A stretch of 17,026 nt of DNA, from the NCBI GenBank assembly GCA_021779695.1, contig JAJYAE010000060.1, positions 1 to 17,026 on the forward strand. The letters run 5' to 3'. Shown here piece by piece: positions 1 through 6,854 of this stretch. The DNA is from Acidobacteriota bacterium. GTDB lineage: Bacteria > Acidobacteriota > Terriglobia > Terriglobales > Acidobacteriaceae. Both the position numbers and the translations under genes were made by a program. Each line of letters begins with the position of its first letter. The stretch's first letter is position 1. Under the pieces are notes generated by a model. That model saw only the letters and a list, made by a program, of their open reading frames with translations. It was not told the origin of the DNA and did not search any database.

Positions 1-4
1 AGTT

Positions 5-385
5 TTGATCAAGGCAGTGGGGAAGGAACAGTACGCGGCGCTCCTGCTTGCCTGGAAGGCGCACCTGCGATGGATGCGCTTGCATATCGCTTATTACAAG
101 CCATGGGGAAAGCCCCTTCATGGCCGCAGGAAGCGGCAGCAGAGAGAGCTGGACGAGCTCATGCAGATGGCCAGGCGCGGTCTGCGCGAAGTCGGCTATC
201 AGCTCCCGGATGACAAGGAGCTTCGCCGCATCATGCGGCTCTATGCCCGATATGCTCGCGATGGTCGTCAGGGCGATTGGACGATCCAATTCCTCCTGGA
301 GAAAAGGACAGAAATTTACGGAAGGCACCATCTCGCGCATTTTGTAATCGACCGTTCAAACCTTAAGGAGTTATCCAAATCGTGA
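5..385 (+). CDS. Small basic hypothetical protein, 5' end possibly outside the window
   Basis: I do not recognise this 126-residue protein. The reading frame is open to the left edge, so the TTG at position 5 may not be the true start and the gene may be partial. The product is rich in Arg, Lys, Trp and Tyr and looks all-helical, with a basic stretch around residues 38-60 and a second helix-rich part around 70-100. There is no signal peptide or membrane segment. Its stop overlaps the start of the next gene by 4 bp (GTGA, 382-385), so the two are probably translationally coupled and work together. Its position beside a tyrosine recombinase suggests it is cargo of, or a control gene in, an integrated element. 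That is inference from context only. Confidence 0.6.
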   Translation: MIKAVGKEQYAALLLAWKAHLRWMRLHIAYYKPWGKPLHGRRKRQQRELDELMQMARRGLREVGYQLPDDKELRRIMRLYARYARDGRQGDWTIQFLLEKRTEIYGRHHLAHFVIDRSNLKELSKS

Positions 386-1104
386 CGAAGAAGAAGAACG
401 CTGACAAGAACAAGAACCACACCAACCAGACCGCCCATGAGCACGCCTTGACGAATCCGCGAGTCCGGGAGGCCATTGGCGCGCTTCGGGCTACCTGGGA
501 CAACCTGACTCCGGATGACAGAGGCGAAAAGTTAAACGATTTGATTCGCGTGGGATGTTCCGCGCGCGGATTAGCGGAGGAATTGGGAAAGCCGGCGACG
601 ACTATCCGCAGGTATATCGCGCTGGCTCATTCTTCAGAATCCGGCGGCAATTGGATCGCGACGATGGAGCGGACTTTAGCCAAGAAGCCCGCAAAGGAAC
701 GCGAGGTAAGTCGCATTGAGACACTCCGCGAATCCAAGGCCATGTTTGAAAAGAATGGAGAATTAAAACCTGTTCCCAACGACAAGAGTGCGGCCAACGA
801 CGCAAAGCACAAGTTGAGTGAGCACAATACGCAACAGACAAGGCAATCTCCGCATCCTGTGTCGCGAGGTGCAGAAGAGCCTTCCCAGGGAAATGGCGTA
901 GCAAGCGAGAAAGGGAGGCGCGCCGAAGAGCCCAAACCAAAGATAGATCTGGTCGAACGCTACCGCCTTCAGAGCGGAGGAGTCACTCCGAAGAGGATAC
1001 AGAGGCTACAAGCAATCGTTGAATCGCTTGCGCCCCGGCCATATCGAGACGCGCGTTCAATGAAGCGGCAAGGCAGGCCATTGCCGCCCACGGACCCCAA
1101 CTGA
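382..1104 (+). CDS. Helix-turn-helix DNA-binding protein of unknown role
   Basis: The GTG start at 382 is preceded by AAGGAG (365-370) and overlaps the previous stop by 4 bp. The 240-residue product has a Lys/Asn-rich N-terminus (3-15). Residues about 60-82 (SARGLAEELGKPATTIRRYI) then form a clear helix-turn-helix of the kind found in ParB-like and transposon-type regulators: Ala at the start of the first helix, Gly in the turn, and a Thr-Thr-Ile-Arg-Arg recognition helix. The remainder to about 180 is polar and probably disordered. The last 50 residues are again basic (PKIDLVERYRLQ onward). No catalytic domain is visible. A role as a regulator or DNA-partition-like protein of the adjacent integrated element is inferred; no named family is claimed. 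Confidence 0.6.
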   Translation: MTKKKNADKNKNHTNQTAHEHALTNPRVREAIGALRATWDNLTPDDRGEKLNDLIRVGCSARGLAEELGKPATTIRRYIALAHSSESGGNWIATMERTLAKKPAKEREVSRIETLRESKAMFEKNGELKPVPNDKSAANDAKHKLSEHNTQQTRQSPHPVSRGAEEPSQGNGVASEKGRRAEEPKPKIDLVERYRLQSGGVTPKRIQRLQAIVESLAPRPYRDARSMKRQGRPLPPTDPN

Positions 1105-1162
1105 GCCGTCTCTTAAGCTACGGAGAGCCTTTTGACACACATGCCGCACCTTCGCTACAACG

Positions 1163-1218
1163 GTTCTCTTTTGTACTGTCTTCAAGAGAACGAGCCGCAG
1201 GATGTAGCTGCGGCTCGT
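1163..1218. terminator. Two adjacent hairpins between the convergent HTH and integrase genes
   Basis: ACGAGCCGCA (1190-1199) and TGCGGCTCGT (1209-1218) form a perfect 10 bp stem with a 9 nt loop. A second perfect stem, GTTCTCTT (1163-1170) with AAGAGAAC (1184-1191), shares two bases with it, so the two may be mutually exclusive. The site lies between the two converging stop codons, where a bidirectional terminator would be expected. Neither side has a strong T-run, so termination is likely but not proven. Confidence 0.45.
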
Positions 1219-1235
1219 CAACTCAAGATGACCTC

Positions 1236-2576
1236 TTAAGCAAATGCGGCGAGAGCCGATCGTTCAACCTTGTCACGCACTTCGTCTTCATTGACAAGGT
1301 GCAGGTACTTCTGCGTCGTTGCAAGGTCCTTGTGTCCGAGCACGAGTTGCAGTTTCTTGAGCCCGAGGACTGGAAGCATGTTCGACGCAAAGGTATGCCG
1401 CCATCGGTGACGATTCCAGTGGTGGCAGCGCGGCGAAGTCTTGCAGGAATAGGCAATCTTCTCTTTCTTTCTTGCTGATCGCTTAACTGTACACGTTCCT
1501 TCGCACTTACCGCAGTTGAGGCCCGCGCGGAATGCGATCTCCTTGCAAGTCTCCAGCATGTGTGCGTCCACGCCCTTGCCTCCATAATCAGGCCTCGTTG
1601 GATGTTTTGGGGCGGGGAATACCAGAAGCGAAGTGCTTTTCTTCTGCCGGGCCTTGAGCGTTGCGAGCAGCGCCGATGGCACTTCGACCGACCGGATCTC
1701 ATAGCTCTTCGGCGTGAACTTCCATTGCGGCTTCGCGGACACACCTATCTTGCCAGTCGCGTAATGGATGTCGGGCCAAGTCAGCGTGGCGATTTCTTCT
1801 GATCGAAATCCAGTCAAAAGGAACGTTTGAAACAGGACCCGCTCGTCCGCGGTACACGCTGCGAAGAACTCCTGCAATTCGTCCGGCGTATAGACCTCGA
1901 TCTGTTTATCTGCGGTCTTCGGCCAGTCGCCTTTGCGGAGTTTAATTTCGGCCCCGGCGCCGCGCATCGCCGTCAACATCACGACCACCCGTTTATTGGT
2001 GGTCTTCTGATTTAGACCTTCCTCACGCCCGGCCGCGAAAAAGGACATGGCGTCCGACCGATTCAGGCGAGAGACAAGGTGCTTCGTGCAATGTTGTCGG
2101 AACCACGCCAGGTCACGCGTGTACGACCGGTGCGTTGCGGCGCTCTTCGTCGCCTTGACATCGCTGAGATACTCAGCGATGGCCGCATCGATTGTCTTGC
2201 TTTCCGCCAACTCAGGCTCAGGTTCTGGTTCGACATCTCCACCGCAGATTCCCACTTGGAGGTGCCATGCGTCTAACGCTTCGCGTGGAGAAGAACCGAC
2301 GGCTTTGCGTTTCAGCTTGCCATTTTCCCTCCAGGCAAGATAGAAATGCCCGCTCTTGCTGCTGGTCGGCTCGCCATTGATGAGTATGAGCCTCGGATCG
2401 GGCCTGCCATTCTTCCGTACGACCGGGGCGAATTGCCAACGGTCGCCGAGTCGGCGATACTGTACCAGGTTCACCTGTTTATGAATATGCTCACTGTCCA
2501 CGTGCCTCATGCTCCTGTCGTTCGCGCGGCGTCCGATGTGAATGATTCTAGGCGGATGGACAGTGACACCGGTCAC
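1236..2576 (-). CDS. Tyrosine recombinase/phage-type integrase with a cysteine-cluster insertion
   Basis: This site-specific recombinase presumably integrates and excises the element on the left side of the window. It has an N-terminal arm-type region, a SAM-like core-binding domain (about 125-215) and a catalytic domain (about 225-446). The full active-site set is visible: Arg258 (GFRSEE), Lys290, His390 and Arg393 (HRWRH), His415 (LGHK) and the nucleophile Tyr424 (TTQKYLHL). Unusually, residues 355-386 carry Cys355-x2-Cys358-x3-Cys362, Cys378, Cys384 and His385-His386 just before the HxxR box, which looks like a metal-binding knuckle. The GTG start at 2576 lacks a Shine-Dalgarno sequence. 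An ATG at 2510 (giving 424 residues) has AGGAG but only 1 nt before the codon, so the start is uncertain. The gene runs away from the tRNA-Gly. Confidence 0.93.
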   Translation of the reverse strand: MTGVTVHPPRIIHIGRRANDRSMRHVDSEHIHKQVNLVQYRRLGDRWQFAPVVRKNGRPDPRLILINGEPTSSKSGHFYLAWRENGKLKRKAVGSSPREALDAWHLQVGICGGDVEPEPEPELAESKTIDAAIAEYLSDVKATKSAATHRSYTRDLAWFRQHCTKHLVSRLNRSDAMSFFAAGREEGLNQKTTNKRVVVMLTAMRGAGAEIKLRKGDWPKTADKQIEVYTPDELQEFFAACTADERVLFQTFLLTGFRSEEIATLTWPDIHYATGKIGVSAKPQWKFTPKSYEIRSVEVPSALLATLKARQKKSTSLLVFPAPKHPTRPDYGGKGVDAHMLETCKEIAFRAGLNCGKCEGTCTVKRSARKKEKIAYSCKTSPRCHHWNRHRWRHTFASNMLPVLGLKKLQLVLGHKDLATTQKYLHLVNEDEVRDKVERSALAAFA

Positions 2577-2607
2577 TCAATCTAAATTATTGATTCTAAA
2601 GGGCGGG
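2543..2607. repeat. Imperfect direct repeat bracketing the integrase 5' end and touching the tRNA
   Basis: TGATTCTA occurs at 2543-2550, followed directly by GGCGG, and again at 2591-2598, followed after two A residues by GGGCGGG, which runs into the tRNA 5' end. The second copy lies in an AT-rich patch (2578-2600) containing -10-like elements on the minus strand. These could be recombinase arm-binding or att-related sites, or part of the integrase promoter. The repeat is short and could be chance. Confidence 0.25.
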
Positions 2608-2677
2608 AGTAGTTCAGTGGTAGAACGTCAGCTTCCCAAGCTGAATGTCGCCGGTTCGATCCCGGTCTCCCGCTCCA
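2603..2677 (+). tRNA. tRNA-Gly, anticodon CCC
   Basis: The cloverleaf can be read directly. The acceptor stem pairs GCGGGAG (2603-2609) with CTCCCGC (2667-2673). The D-stem pairs GTTC (2612-2615) with GAAC (2623-2626). The anticodon stem pairs TCAGC (2628-2632) with GCTGA (2640-2644) around a TTCCCAA loop with anticodon CCC at 2635-2637, which reads GGG. The T-arm is 2650-2666 with loop TTCGATC. The discriminator is T2674 and the CCA end is encoded (2675-2677). No base breaks a stem, so it should be functional. Confidence 0.97.
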
Positions 2678-2689
2678 AGCATTTCCGGC

Positions 2690-2709
2690 CGAGAAGGTCA
2701 ACATTCTCG
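2690..2709. terminator. Weak hairpin between tRNA-Gly and the converging transporter gene
   Basis: CGAGAA (2690-2695) pairs with TTCTCG (2704-2709) over an 8 nt loop and is followed by TTCT. It lies 12 bp after the tRNA CCA and 12 bp beyond the stop of the converging MFS gene. The stem is short, so this is a tentative tRNA terminator. Confidence 0.3.
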
Positions 2710-2721
2710 TTCTAGTCGGCT

Positions 2722-4089
2722 CTAATCAGCAGTTACCGCGTCCTCTCCCTCTCGAATTGCAAGGATGGATGCGCTCGCCACAAGGAGAAAAATGGCGAGT
2801 AGGGCCAGCAGAATCATTCGCACTGTGTGCAGAGACAGAATGAATCCGGTGAGCAGAGGACCGAGAAACGCGCCAGCTCGCCCGACACCGATGGCCCAGC
2901 CAATGCCGGCGCTCCGGATCCGTGCCGGATACAGAGTCGCCATCAACGGATAGATTCCATTGAACCCGCCCTGCAAACTGATCCCGATGCAACCGACAAC
3001 GAACAGTACAAGTCCCGTCGGCATCGCAACCGCTCCAAACACAATCAGTAAAATTGCAGCTGCAACAAAGAAGGATACGATCAGCCGCTGCAGGTTGCAC
3101 CGCGTGGATAGCACCCCCAATGCAACGGTGCCTGCAAATGCGCCAAAGTTGTAGACTGCCCCCGCCACAAGACCCGAGTGCGCAGAAAGCCCGGCGTCCA
3201 TCGCCAGTCGTGGAATCCAGCTCATCACTGCATACAGAGCGGCGAAACCACAGAAGATGGCCATCCAGAGAGGGAGTGTCTGCGCGAGCAGTTGGCGGTG
3301 CAGGAGCCCTTTGGCGCCCAACTCGGCGGCGCGCCCTCTGGCTGCAGCTGGAAACACAGTGAACGGATCAAGCGAAAGTCGGGCGCGGATCTTGTTCACG
3401 CGCTCAAGGGATCCGCTTGGCTGCGCATAGGTCAGGAATGCCATCGACTCGGGAAGAAGAAAGAAAAAAGCAGGAAAAAATGCGAGCGAGACAGCGCCAG
3501 AACAAAGAAGGATCGCACGCCAGGAGAAGTGAGCTAGCGCCCAAACCGTAACAAAGCCGGTTCCGGCTGCTCCGAGGGGATAGCCTCCTTGAAGCAGCGC
3601 GACAGCCGTGGTGCGTAGGTGCGAAGGACTGAACTCCGTAACAAGTGCGGCGATGCAGGCAAGAATCGCGCCGAGGCCGACGCCGACGATCATACGCGCA
3701 AACAGAAAAACAGGAAACTGCGCAGCCAGACCGCTGAGAATCATGCCAAACGACATTGTCAGCAGCGAAGACAGAATCAGGCGGCGCCGCCCGAAGCGAT
3801 CTGCCAGCGGCGCAATCAGGATTCCGCCTGCGGCCATACCTCCTAGGAGTGCGCTGAAAACCACGCCAAGTTTTGTTGGTGCAAGATTCCACTCGTGTGC
3901 GATTGGGGCCGCAAGATAGGAGATTAATGTGACGTTGATGCCGTCAATTGCGTTGATGAGAAAACAGAGGGCGAAGACCACAACGGACAACCCGCTCAAC
4001 TTCGTCAATTCATCTTTAGGCAGCGAAACACTGCTGTGGGAGAGGCGCGCCGGGGACTCTGTCTGAGGACAGTTTCGAAGATATCTCAT
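2722..4089 (-). CDS. MFS transporter, aromatic acid:H+ symporter (AAHS)-like
   Basis: About 455 residues with twelve hydrophobic segments, the usual MFS size. The first helix carries AIDGINV, corresponding to the conserved Asp-Gly of aromatic acid:H+ symporters such as PcaK. The loop between helices 2 and 3 carries the MFS signature LADRFGRRR. A long central loop (about 225-270) separates the two six-helix halves. The family imports benzoate-type, 4-hydroxybenzoate or hydroaromatic acids with protons across the inner membrane; the exact substrate cannot be read here. A TTG at 4098 overlaps the upstream dehydrogenase stop (TTGA), while the ATG at 4089 chosen here starts 5 nt after that stop. 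Either way translation is probably coupled. Co-expression with an AroE-like enzyme suggests uptake of that enzyme's substrate. Confidence 0.85.
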   Translation of the reverse strand: MRYLRNCPQTESPARLSHSSVSLPKDELTKLSGLSVVVFALCFLINAIDGINVTLISYLAAPIAHEWNLAPTKLGVVFSALLGGMAAGGILIAPLADRFGRRRLILSSLLTMSFGMILSGLAAQFPVFLFARMIVGVGLGAILACIAALVTEFSPSHLRTTAVALLQGGYPLGAAGTGFVTVWALAHFSWRAILLCSGAVSLAFFPAFFFLLPESMAFLTYAQPSGSLERVNKIRARLSLDPFTVFPAAARGRAAELGAKGLLHRQLLAQTLPLWMAIFCGFAALYAVMSWIPRLAMDAGLSAHSGLVAGAVYNFGAFAGTVALGVLSTRCNLQRLIVSFFVAAAILLIVFGAVAMPTGLVLFVVGCIGISLQGGFNGIYPLMATLYPARIRSAGIGWAIGVGRAGAFLGPLLTGFILSLHTVRMILLALLAIFLLVASASILAIREGEDAVTAD

Positions 4090-4094
4090 TCGAT

Positions 4095-4931
4095 TCAAAC
4101 GTGAAGCATCGCCAGTTGGCGGAGCCGATCAGGAGAAGCGACAGGAAGCCCAAAATATTCCAGATAGAGCGGAATTTGCTCGAAGAGCATTGCGAAACCA
4201 TCGAGAGTCGTGCATCCCCGTTGCGACGCTACTTGAAGAAATTCCGTTGCCTCCCCACGCATCACGACATCCGCTACAACAGCGGAAGGCTCAATCCGAG
4301 TCACATCCATCGGATAAGAATCCGCGCCCTTCGAGCCGAGCGGTGTCGCATTCACCACGAGATCGAAACCCGCTGGATCATTGTGTCCGGCCTCGATCTT
4401 CATCCCGGGAAAGTGGCCTTGTAACCTCTTTCTGACGCCATCCGCAGCAGCTGAGTTCAGGTCAACGAGATGAAGTTCGGCAACTTCCCGCTGCGCCAAA
4501 GAAGCCGCAATTGCCGAGCCGATTCCTCCGCAGCCGACGACCAGCGCCTTCGCGCCTTTCAGCGCGCAACCTTTGCGCGCCAGGCTGCGAGCGAACCCTT
4601 CGCCGTCGAACATCTCTCCGGTCAGGCGTCCGTCGGGTGTGCGCTTGACAGCATTGCACGCCCCAGAGACGCGAACCGATGGCGTTACCTCGTCGAGAAG
4701 GCTCACGGTCGTTACCTTGTGCGGCATCGTGATCAAAGCGCCAAGAATGTTTTCGAGCGCGAAGACGGACCGAAGAAAGGACGGATATGCCTCGATGCGG
4801 CAGGCCATCGGAAGCACAACCGCATTCAATCCGACGCTTTGAAAGTAGGGGTTATAGATCATCGGAGACTGGAATGAATCCGTTGGGTATCCGATGTGGG
4901 CGATAAAAGCAGTGTGTCCATCGATATGCAT
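4095..4931 (-). CDS. Shikimate/quinate dehydrogenase-like oxidoreductase with a divergent substrate site
   Basis: The 278-residue length and two-domain order match the AroE family. The catalytic pair is retained as Lys72 (ITMPHK) and Asp109 (MFDGEGF). Asn93 (GACNAV), the Rossmann loop GCGGIGSA (133-140), NATPLG and Gln in the C-terminal AMLFEQ are also present. Departures from biosynthetic AroE are clear. The SxSP shikimate-binding motif reads FQSP (20-23), so the first Ser is Phe. NTD is replaced by MFD, and the NADP-recognition NRT motif after strand beta-2 reads VDLNS with Asp157, which favours NAD. A catabolic, NAD-linked dehydrogenase for quinate, shikimate or a related polyol acid is therefore more likely than the shikimate-pathway enzyme. 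It starts 4 bp after the cupin stop with no clear ribosome site and runs into the AAHS-type transporter. Confidence 0.8.
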   Translation of the reverse strand: MHIDGHTAFIAHIGYPTDSFQSPMIYNPYFQSVGLNAVVLPMACRIEAYPSFLRSVFALENILGALITMPHKVTTVSLLDEVTPSVRVSGACNAVKRTPDGRLTGEMFDGEGFARSLARKGCALKGAKALVVGCGGIGSAIAASLAQREVAELHLVDLNSAAADGVRKRLQGHFPGMKIEAGHNDPAGFDLVVNATPLGSKGADSYPMDVTRIEPSAVVADVVMRGEATEFLQVASQRGCTTLDGFAMLFEQIPLYLEYFGLPVASPDRLRQLAMLHV

Positions 4932-4935
4932 GGCG

Positions 4936-5478
4936 TTAATGGGTTGCAGCGGCGTCCGTCTCCTCCACCTTCACAACAAAATAGGTCACTGAATCACCGG
5001 GTGCAACCAGCATTTGGTGCGGCATGCCTGCCGGGATATGAACGATATCGCCAACGTGGAGTTCCTGCGCAGAGCCCCCCTGCACTGCTGTACCCGCCAT
5101 CTCGCCAGGGCGAAGCGCTTTGGGATCGGTGAGCTGACCACCCGTGAGCAGTGTTGCGTGGCCTTCGACGATAAAAAAGATATCAGCAAAGTGCTGGTGC
5201 AGCTCTCCTGCGCCACCGCGACTGCGATAAGCCAGCATGGTGAAGTGGCGCGGATAAGTGGAGAGCGTCTCGCTGGCTGAGCCGTTTCCGGTCGCTGCGA
5301 GCTCCTTCAGATGCTCAGCGCGCTCTTTAAGTTGTGCGGGTGACCAGCGATCCGATTGCATGGTTTGTGCTTGAACCCCCGAAGCGAAGAATAACGCTGC
5401 TGCTGCAAGGATAGATGGCAGCAGCGGTCCGGCCGATTGGCGAAGTCGGGCAGTCAGTGTGGATGCAGGACGTGGCAT
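4936..5478 (-). CDS. Exported cupin-domain protein
   Basis: The frame extends to 5550, but the ATG at 5478 has a good ribosome site (GAGGAG about 10 nt upstream) and is followed at once by a signal peptide: basic n-region to Arg13, hydrophobic core about 18-34, probable cleavage after VQA near residue 37. The mature part is a single small cupin barrel. Motif 1 gives His94 and His96 (ELHQHFAD, with Asp99 near the usual Glu position) and motif 2 gives His154 (GDIVHIPAGMPHQM), so a divalent metal is likely. The substrate is unknown. It precedes the AroE-like and transporter genes in one apparent operon and may act on or bind the same compound in the periplasm; that link is inferred. Confidence 0.8.
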   Translation of the reverse strand: MPRPASTLTARLRQSAGPLLPSILAAAALFFASGVQAQTMQSDRWSPAQLKERAEHLKELAATGNGSASETLSTYPRHFTMLAYRSRGGAGELHQHFADIFFIVEGHATLLTGGQLTDPKALRPGEMAGTAVQGGSAQELHVGDIVHIPAGMPHQMLVAPGDSVTYFVVKVEETDAAATH

Positions 5479-5491
5479 TTCAGAGTGCTCC

Positions 5492-6205
5492 TCATGCGTT
5501 GTTGGATCTGGGGAGTGCGGCGAGCTCGCTGGCCCGGTGAAAGATGGCAAGGAGCATTGCGCGCGTGAGGCGGCCCGTGTTCGTGTTTTGTAGCGAGGGA
5601 TGGAAGCTCACGAGGACGTGGAGACCATCGGGAAGGCAGTATTCCGCACCGTGGGCAAATGAGAAGCTCGCGCGAGCCGTAATTTGGCCAGTACGCTGCA
5701 GGTGTGCCAGCAAGCCGTTAAATGCAATGCGGCCGAGGCAGACAACGACGCGGAGATGCTTGAGCAGGGCAATCTCCTGGTCGAGCCAGGGCGCGCAGTT
5801 GCGCAGCTCTTCGGGTGTGGGCTTGTTGGCGGGCGGTGCACAACGTCCGACAGAGGTGATCCAGAGATCGGTGAGCCGCATGCCGTCGTTGCGCGAAGTC
5901 GCGTTGGGTTGGGACGCGAAACCGGTCTCATGCAACACGGGATAAAGGAAATCACCAGATCCGTCGCCGGTGAAGGGACGGCCAGTGCGGTTGGAGCCGT
6001 GCGCCCCCGGGGCAAGACCGAGCAGAAGGACCCGCGCCTTCGGGGCACCGAAGGACGGCACCGGACGGCCCCAGTATTCCCATTCGGCGTAGGCGCGGCG
6101 GCGCACGCGCGCGATCTCTGTGCAGTGGGCGCGGAGGCGTGGACAAAGTTCGCACTGAATGATGCGTTCATTGAGTGCTCGCAGGGAAGTGGGTTTTGAT
6201 CCCAT
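5492..6205 (-). CDS. Uracil-DNA glycosylase, family 5 (UDGb type)
   Basis: This enzyme excises uracil and some other deaminated bases from DNA in base-excision repair. Its 237 residues carry four cysteines placed as the family's 4Fe-4S ligands: Cys18, Cys21 (QCELCP), Cys122 and Cys137. Motif 1 is GLAPGAHGSNRTG (63-75). The acidic residue used by classical UDGs is absent here, as is typical of family 5. Motif 2 is SFHPSLQNTNTG (199-210) with His201. The sequence is intact. Its stop lies 13 bp before the cupin start, so it may head the minus-strand run, but a DNA-repair gene there has no obvious functional tie to the transport and dehydrogenase genes. It is divergent from the DJ-1/PfpI gene across 61 bp. 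No strong ribosome site precedes the ATG. Confidence 0.92.
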   Translation of the reverse strand: MGSKPTSLRALNERIIQCELCPRLRAHCTEIARVRRRAYAEWEYWGRPVPSFGAPKARVLLLGLAPGAHGSNRTGRPFTGDGSGDFLYPVLHETGFASQPNATSRNDGMRLTDLWITSVGRCAPPANKPTPEELRNCAPWLDQEIALLKHLRVVVCLGRIAFNGLLAHLQRTGQITARASFSFAHGAEYCLPDGLHVLVSFHPSLQNTNTGRLTRAMLLAIFHRASELAALPRSNNA

Positions 6206-6266
6206 GCCGGAATTGTAGGCGATGCGCGGCCGGGCTGTGCCAAACTCTGTGCAGGAGGATTCTTAA

Positions 6267-6848
6267 ATGAAAGCGGCGAAGCTGCTGATGCTGGCGGGGG
6301 ACTTTGTAGAAGATTACGAAATCATGGTGCCATTTCAGGCCCTGCAAATGGTGGGCCACACGGTGGATGTAGTCTGCCCTGGAAAGAGGAAGGGAGAACA
6401 GGTTCGGACGGCAATTCATGATTTTGAAGGGGACCAGACCTATTCGGAAAAGCGAGGGCACAACTTCACGCTCAATGCCACCTTCGAAGAAATAGTGCCG
6501 GCCGGCTTTGACGGACTGGTAATTCCCGGCGGGCGCGCGCCGGAGTATCTGCGGCTCAATCCAAAGGTGCTGGAGGTTGTTCGCCACTTTGACAAATCCA
6601 ACAAGCCCATTGCCGCGCTCTGCCACGGTGCCCAGCTTCTGGCCGCGGCGAATGTCCTGAAGGGACGCAAGCTGAATTGTTATCCAGCGTGCGCACCAGA
6701 GGTGGAACTGGCGGGCGGATCGTTTGTGAAAGTGGAGTTCAGCGAAGCCGTGGTGGACGGCAAGCTGGTAACCGGACCCGCGTGGACGGCCCACCCCGAG
6801 TGGTTGCGGAAGTTTCTGGAGGTGCTGGCAGCGCATCTAGGCGCATAG
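6267..6848 (+). CDS. DJ-1/PfpI family protein (glyoxalase III/deglycase-like)
   Basis: The ATG at 6267 follows a strong AGGAGG (6253-6258). The 193-residue single-domain protein has the nucleophile elbow Cys119-His120 in [10 protein letters not shown], the preceding [12 protein letters not shown] loop (85-96), and an acidic EDYE near residue 15 that supplies the conserved Glu. There is no signal peptide. Members of this family (YhbO, Hsp31, YraA) act on methylglyoxal-type carbonyls or glycated products, or as stress-related amidases; which activity applies cannot be told here. Its stop is 6 bp from that of the converging xdhC/paoD-like gene. The nearby MerR regulator, aldo/keto reductase and aldehyde oxidoreductase fit a shared theme of reactive carbonyl defence. 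Confidence 0.9.
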   Translation: MKAAKLLMLAGDFVEDYEIMVPFQALQMVGHTVDVVCPGKRKGEQVRTAIHDFEGDQTYSEKRGHNFTLNATFEEIVPAGFDGLVIPGGRAPEYLRLNPKVLEVVRHFDKSNKPIAALCHGAQLLAAANVLKGRKLNCYPACAPEVELAGGSFVKVEFSEAVVDGKLVTGPAWTAHPEWLRKFLEVLAAHLGA

Positions 6849-6854
6849 AGAGCC

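Noticed and set aside
4095..4931. Biosynthetic shikimate dehydrogenase (aroE)
   Set aside because: First Ser of SxSP is Phe, NTD motif is MFD, NADP-binding NRT is absent, and the context is transport rather than biosynthesis.
5684..6199. Plus-strand open frame of 171 codons
   Set aside because: Antisense to the uracil-DNA glycosylase; no domain seen.
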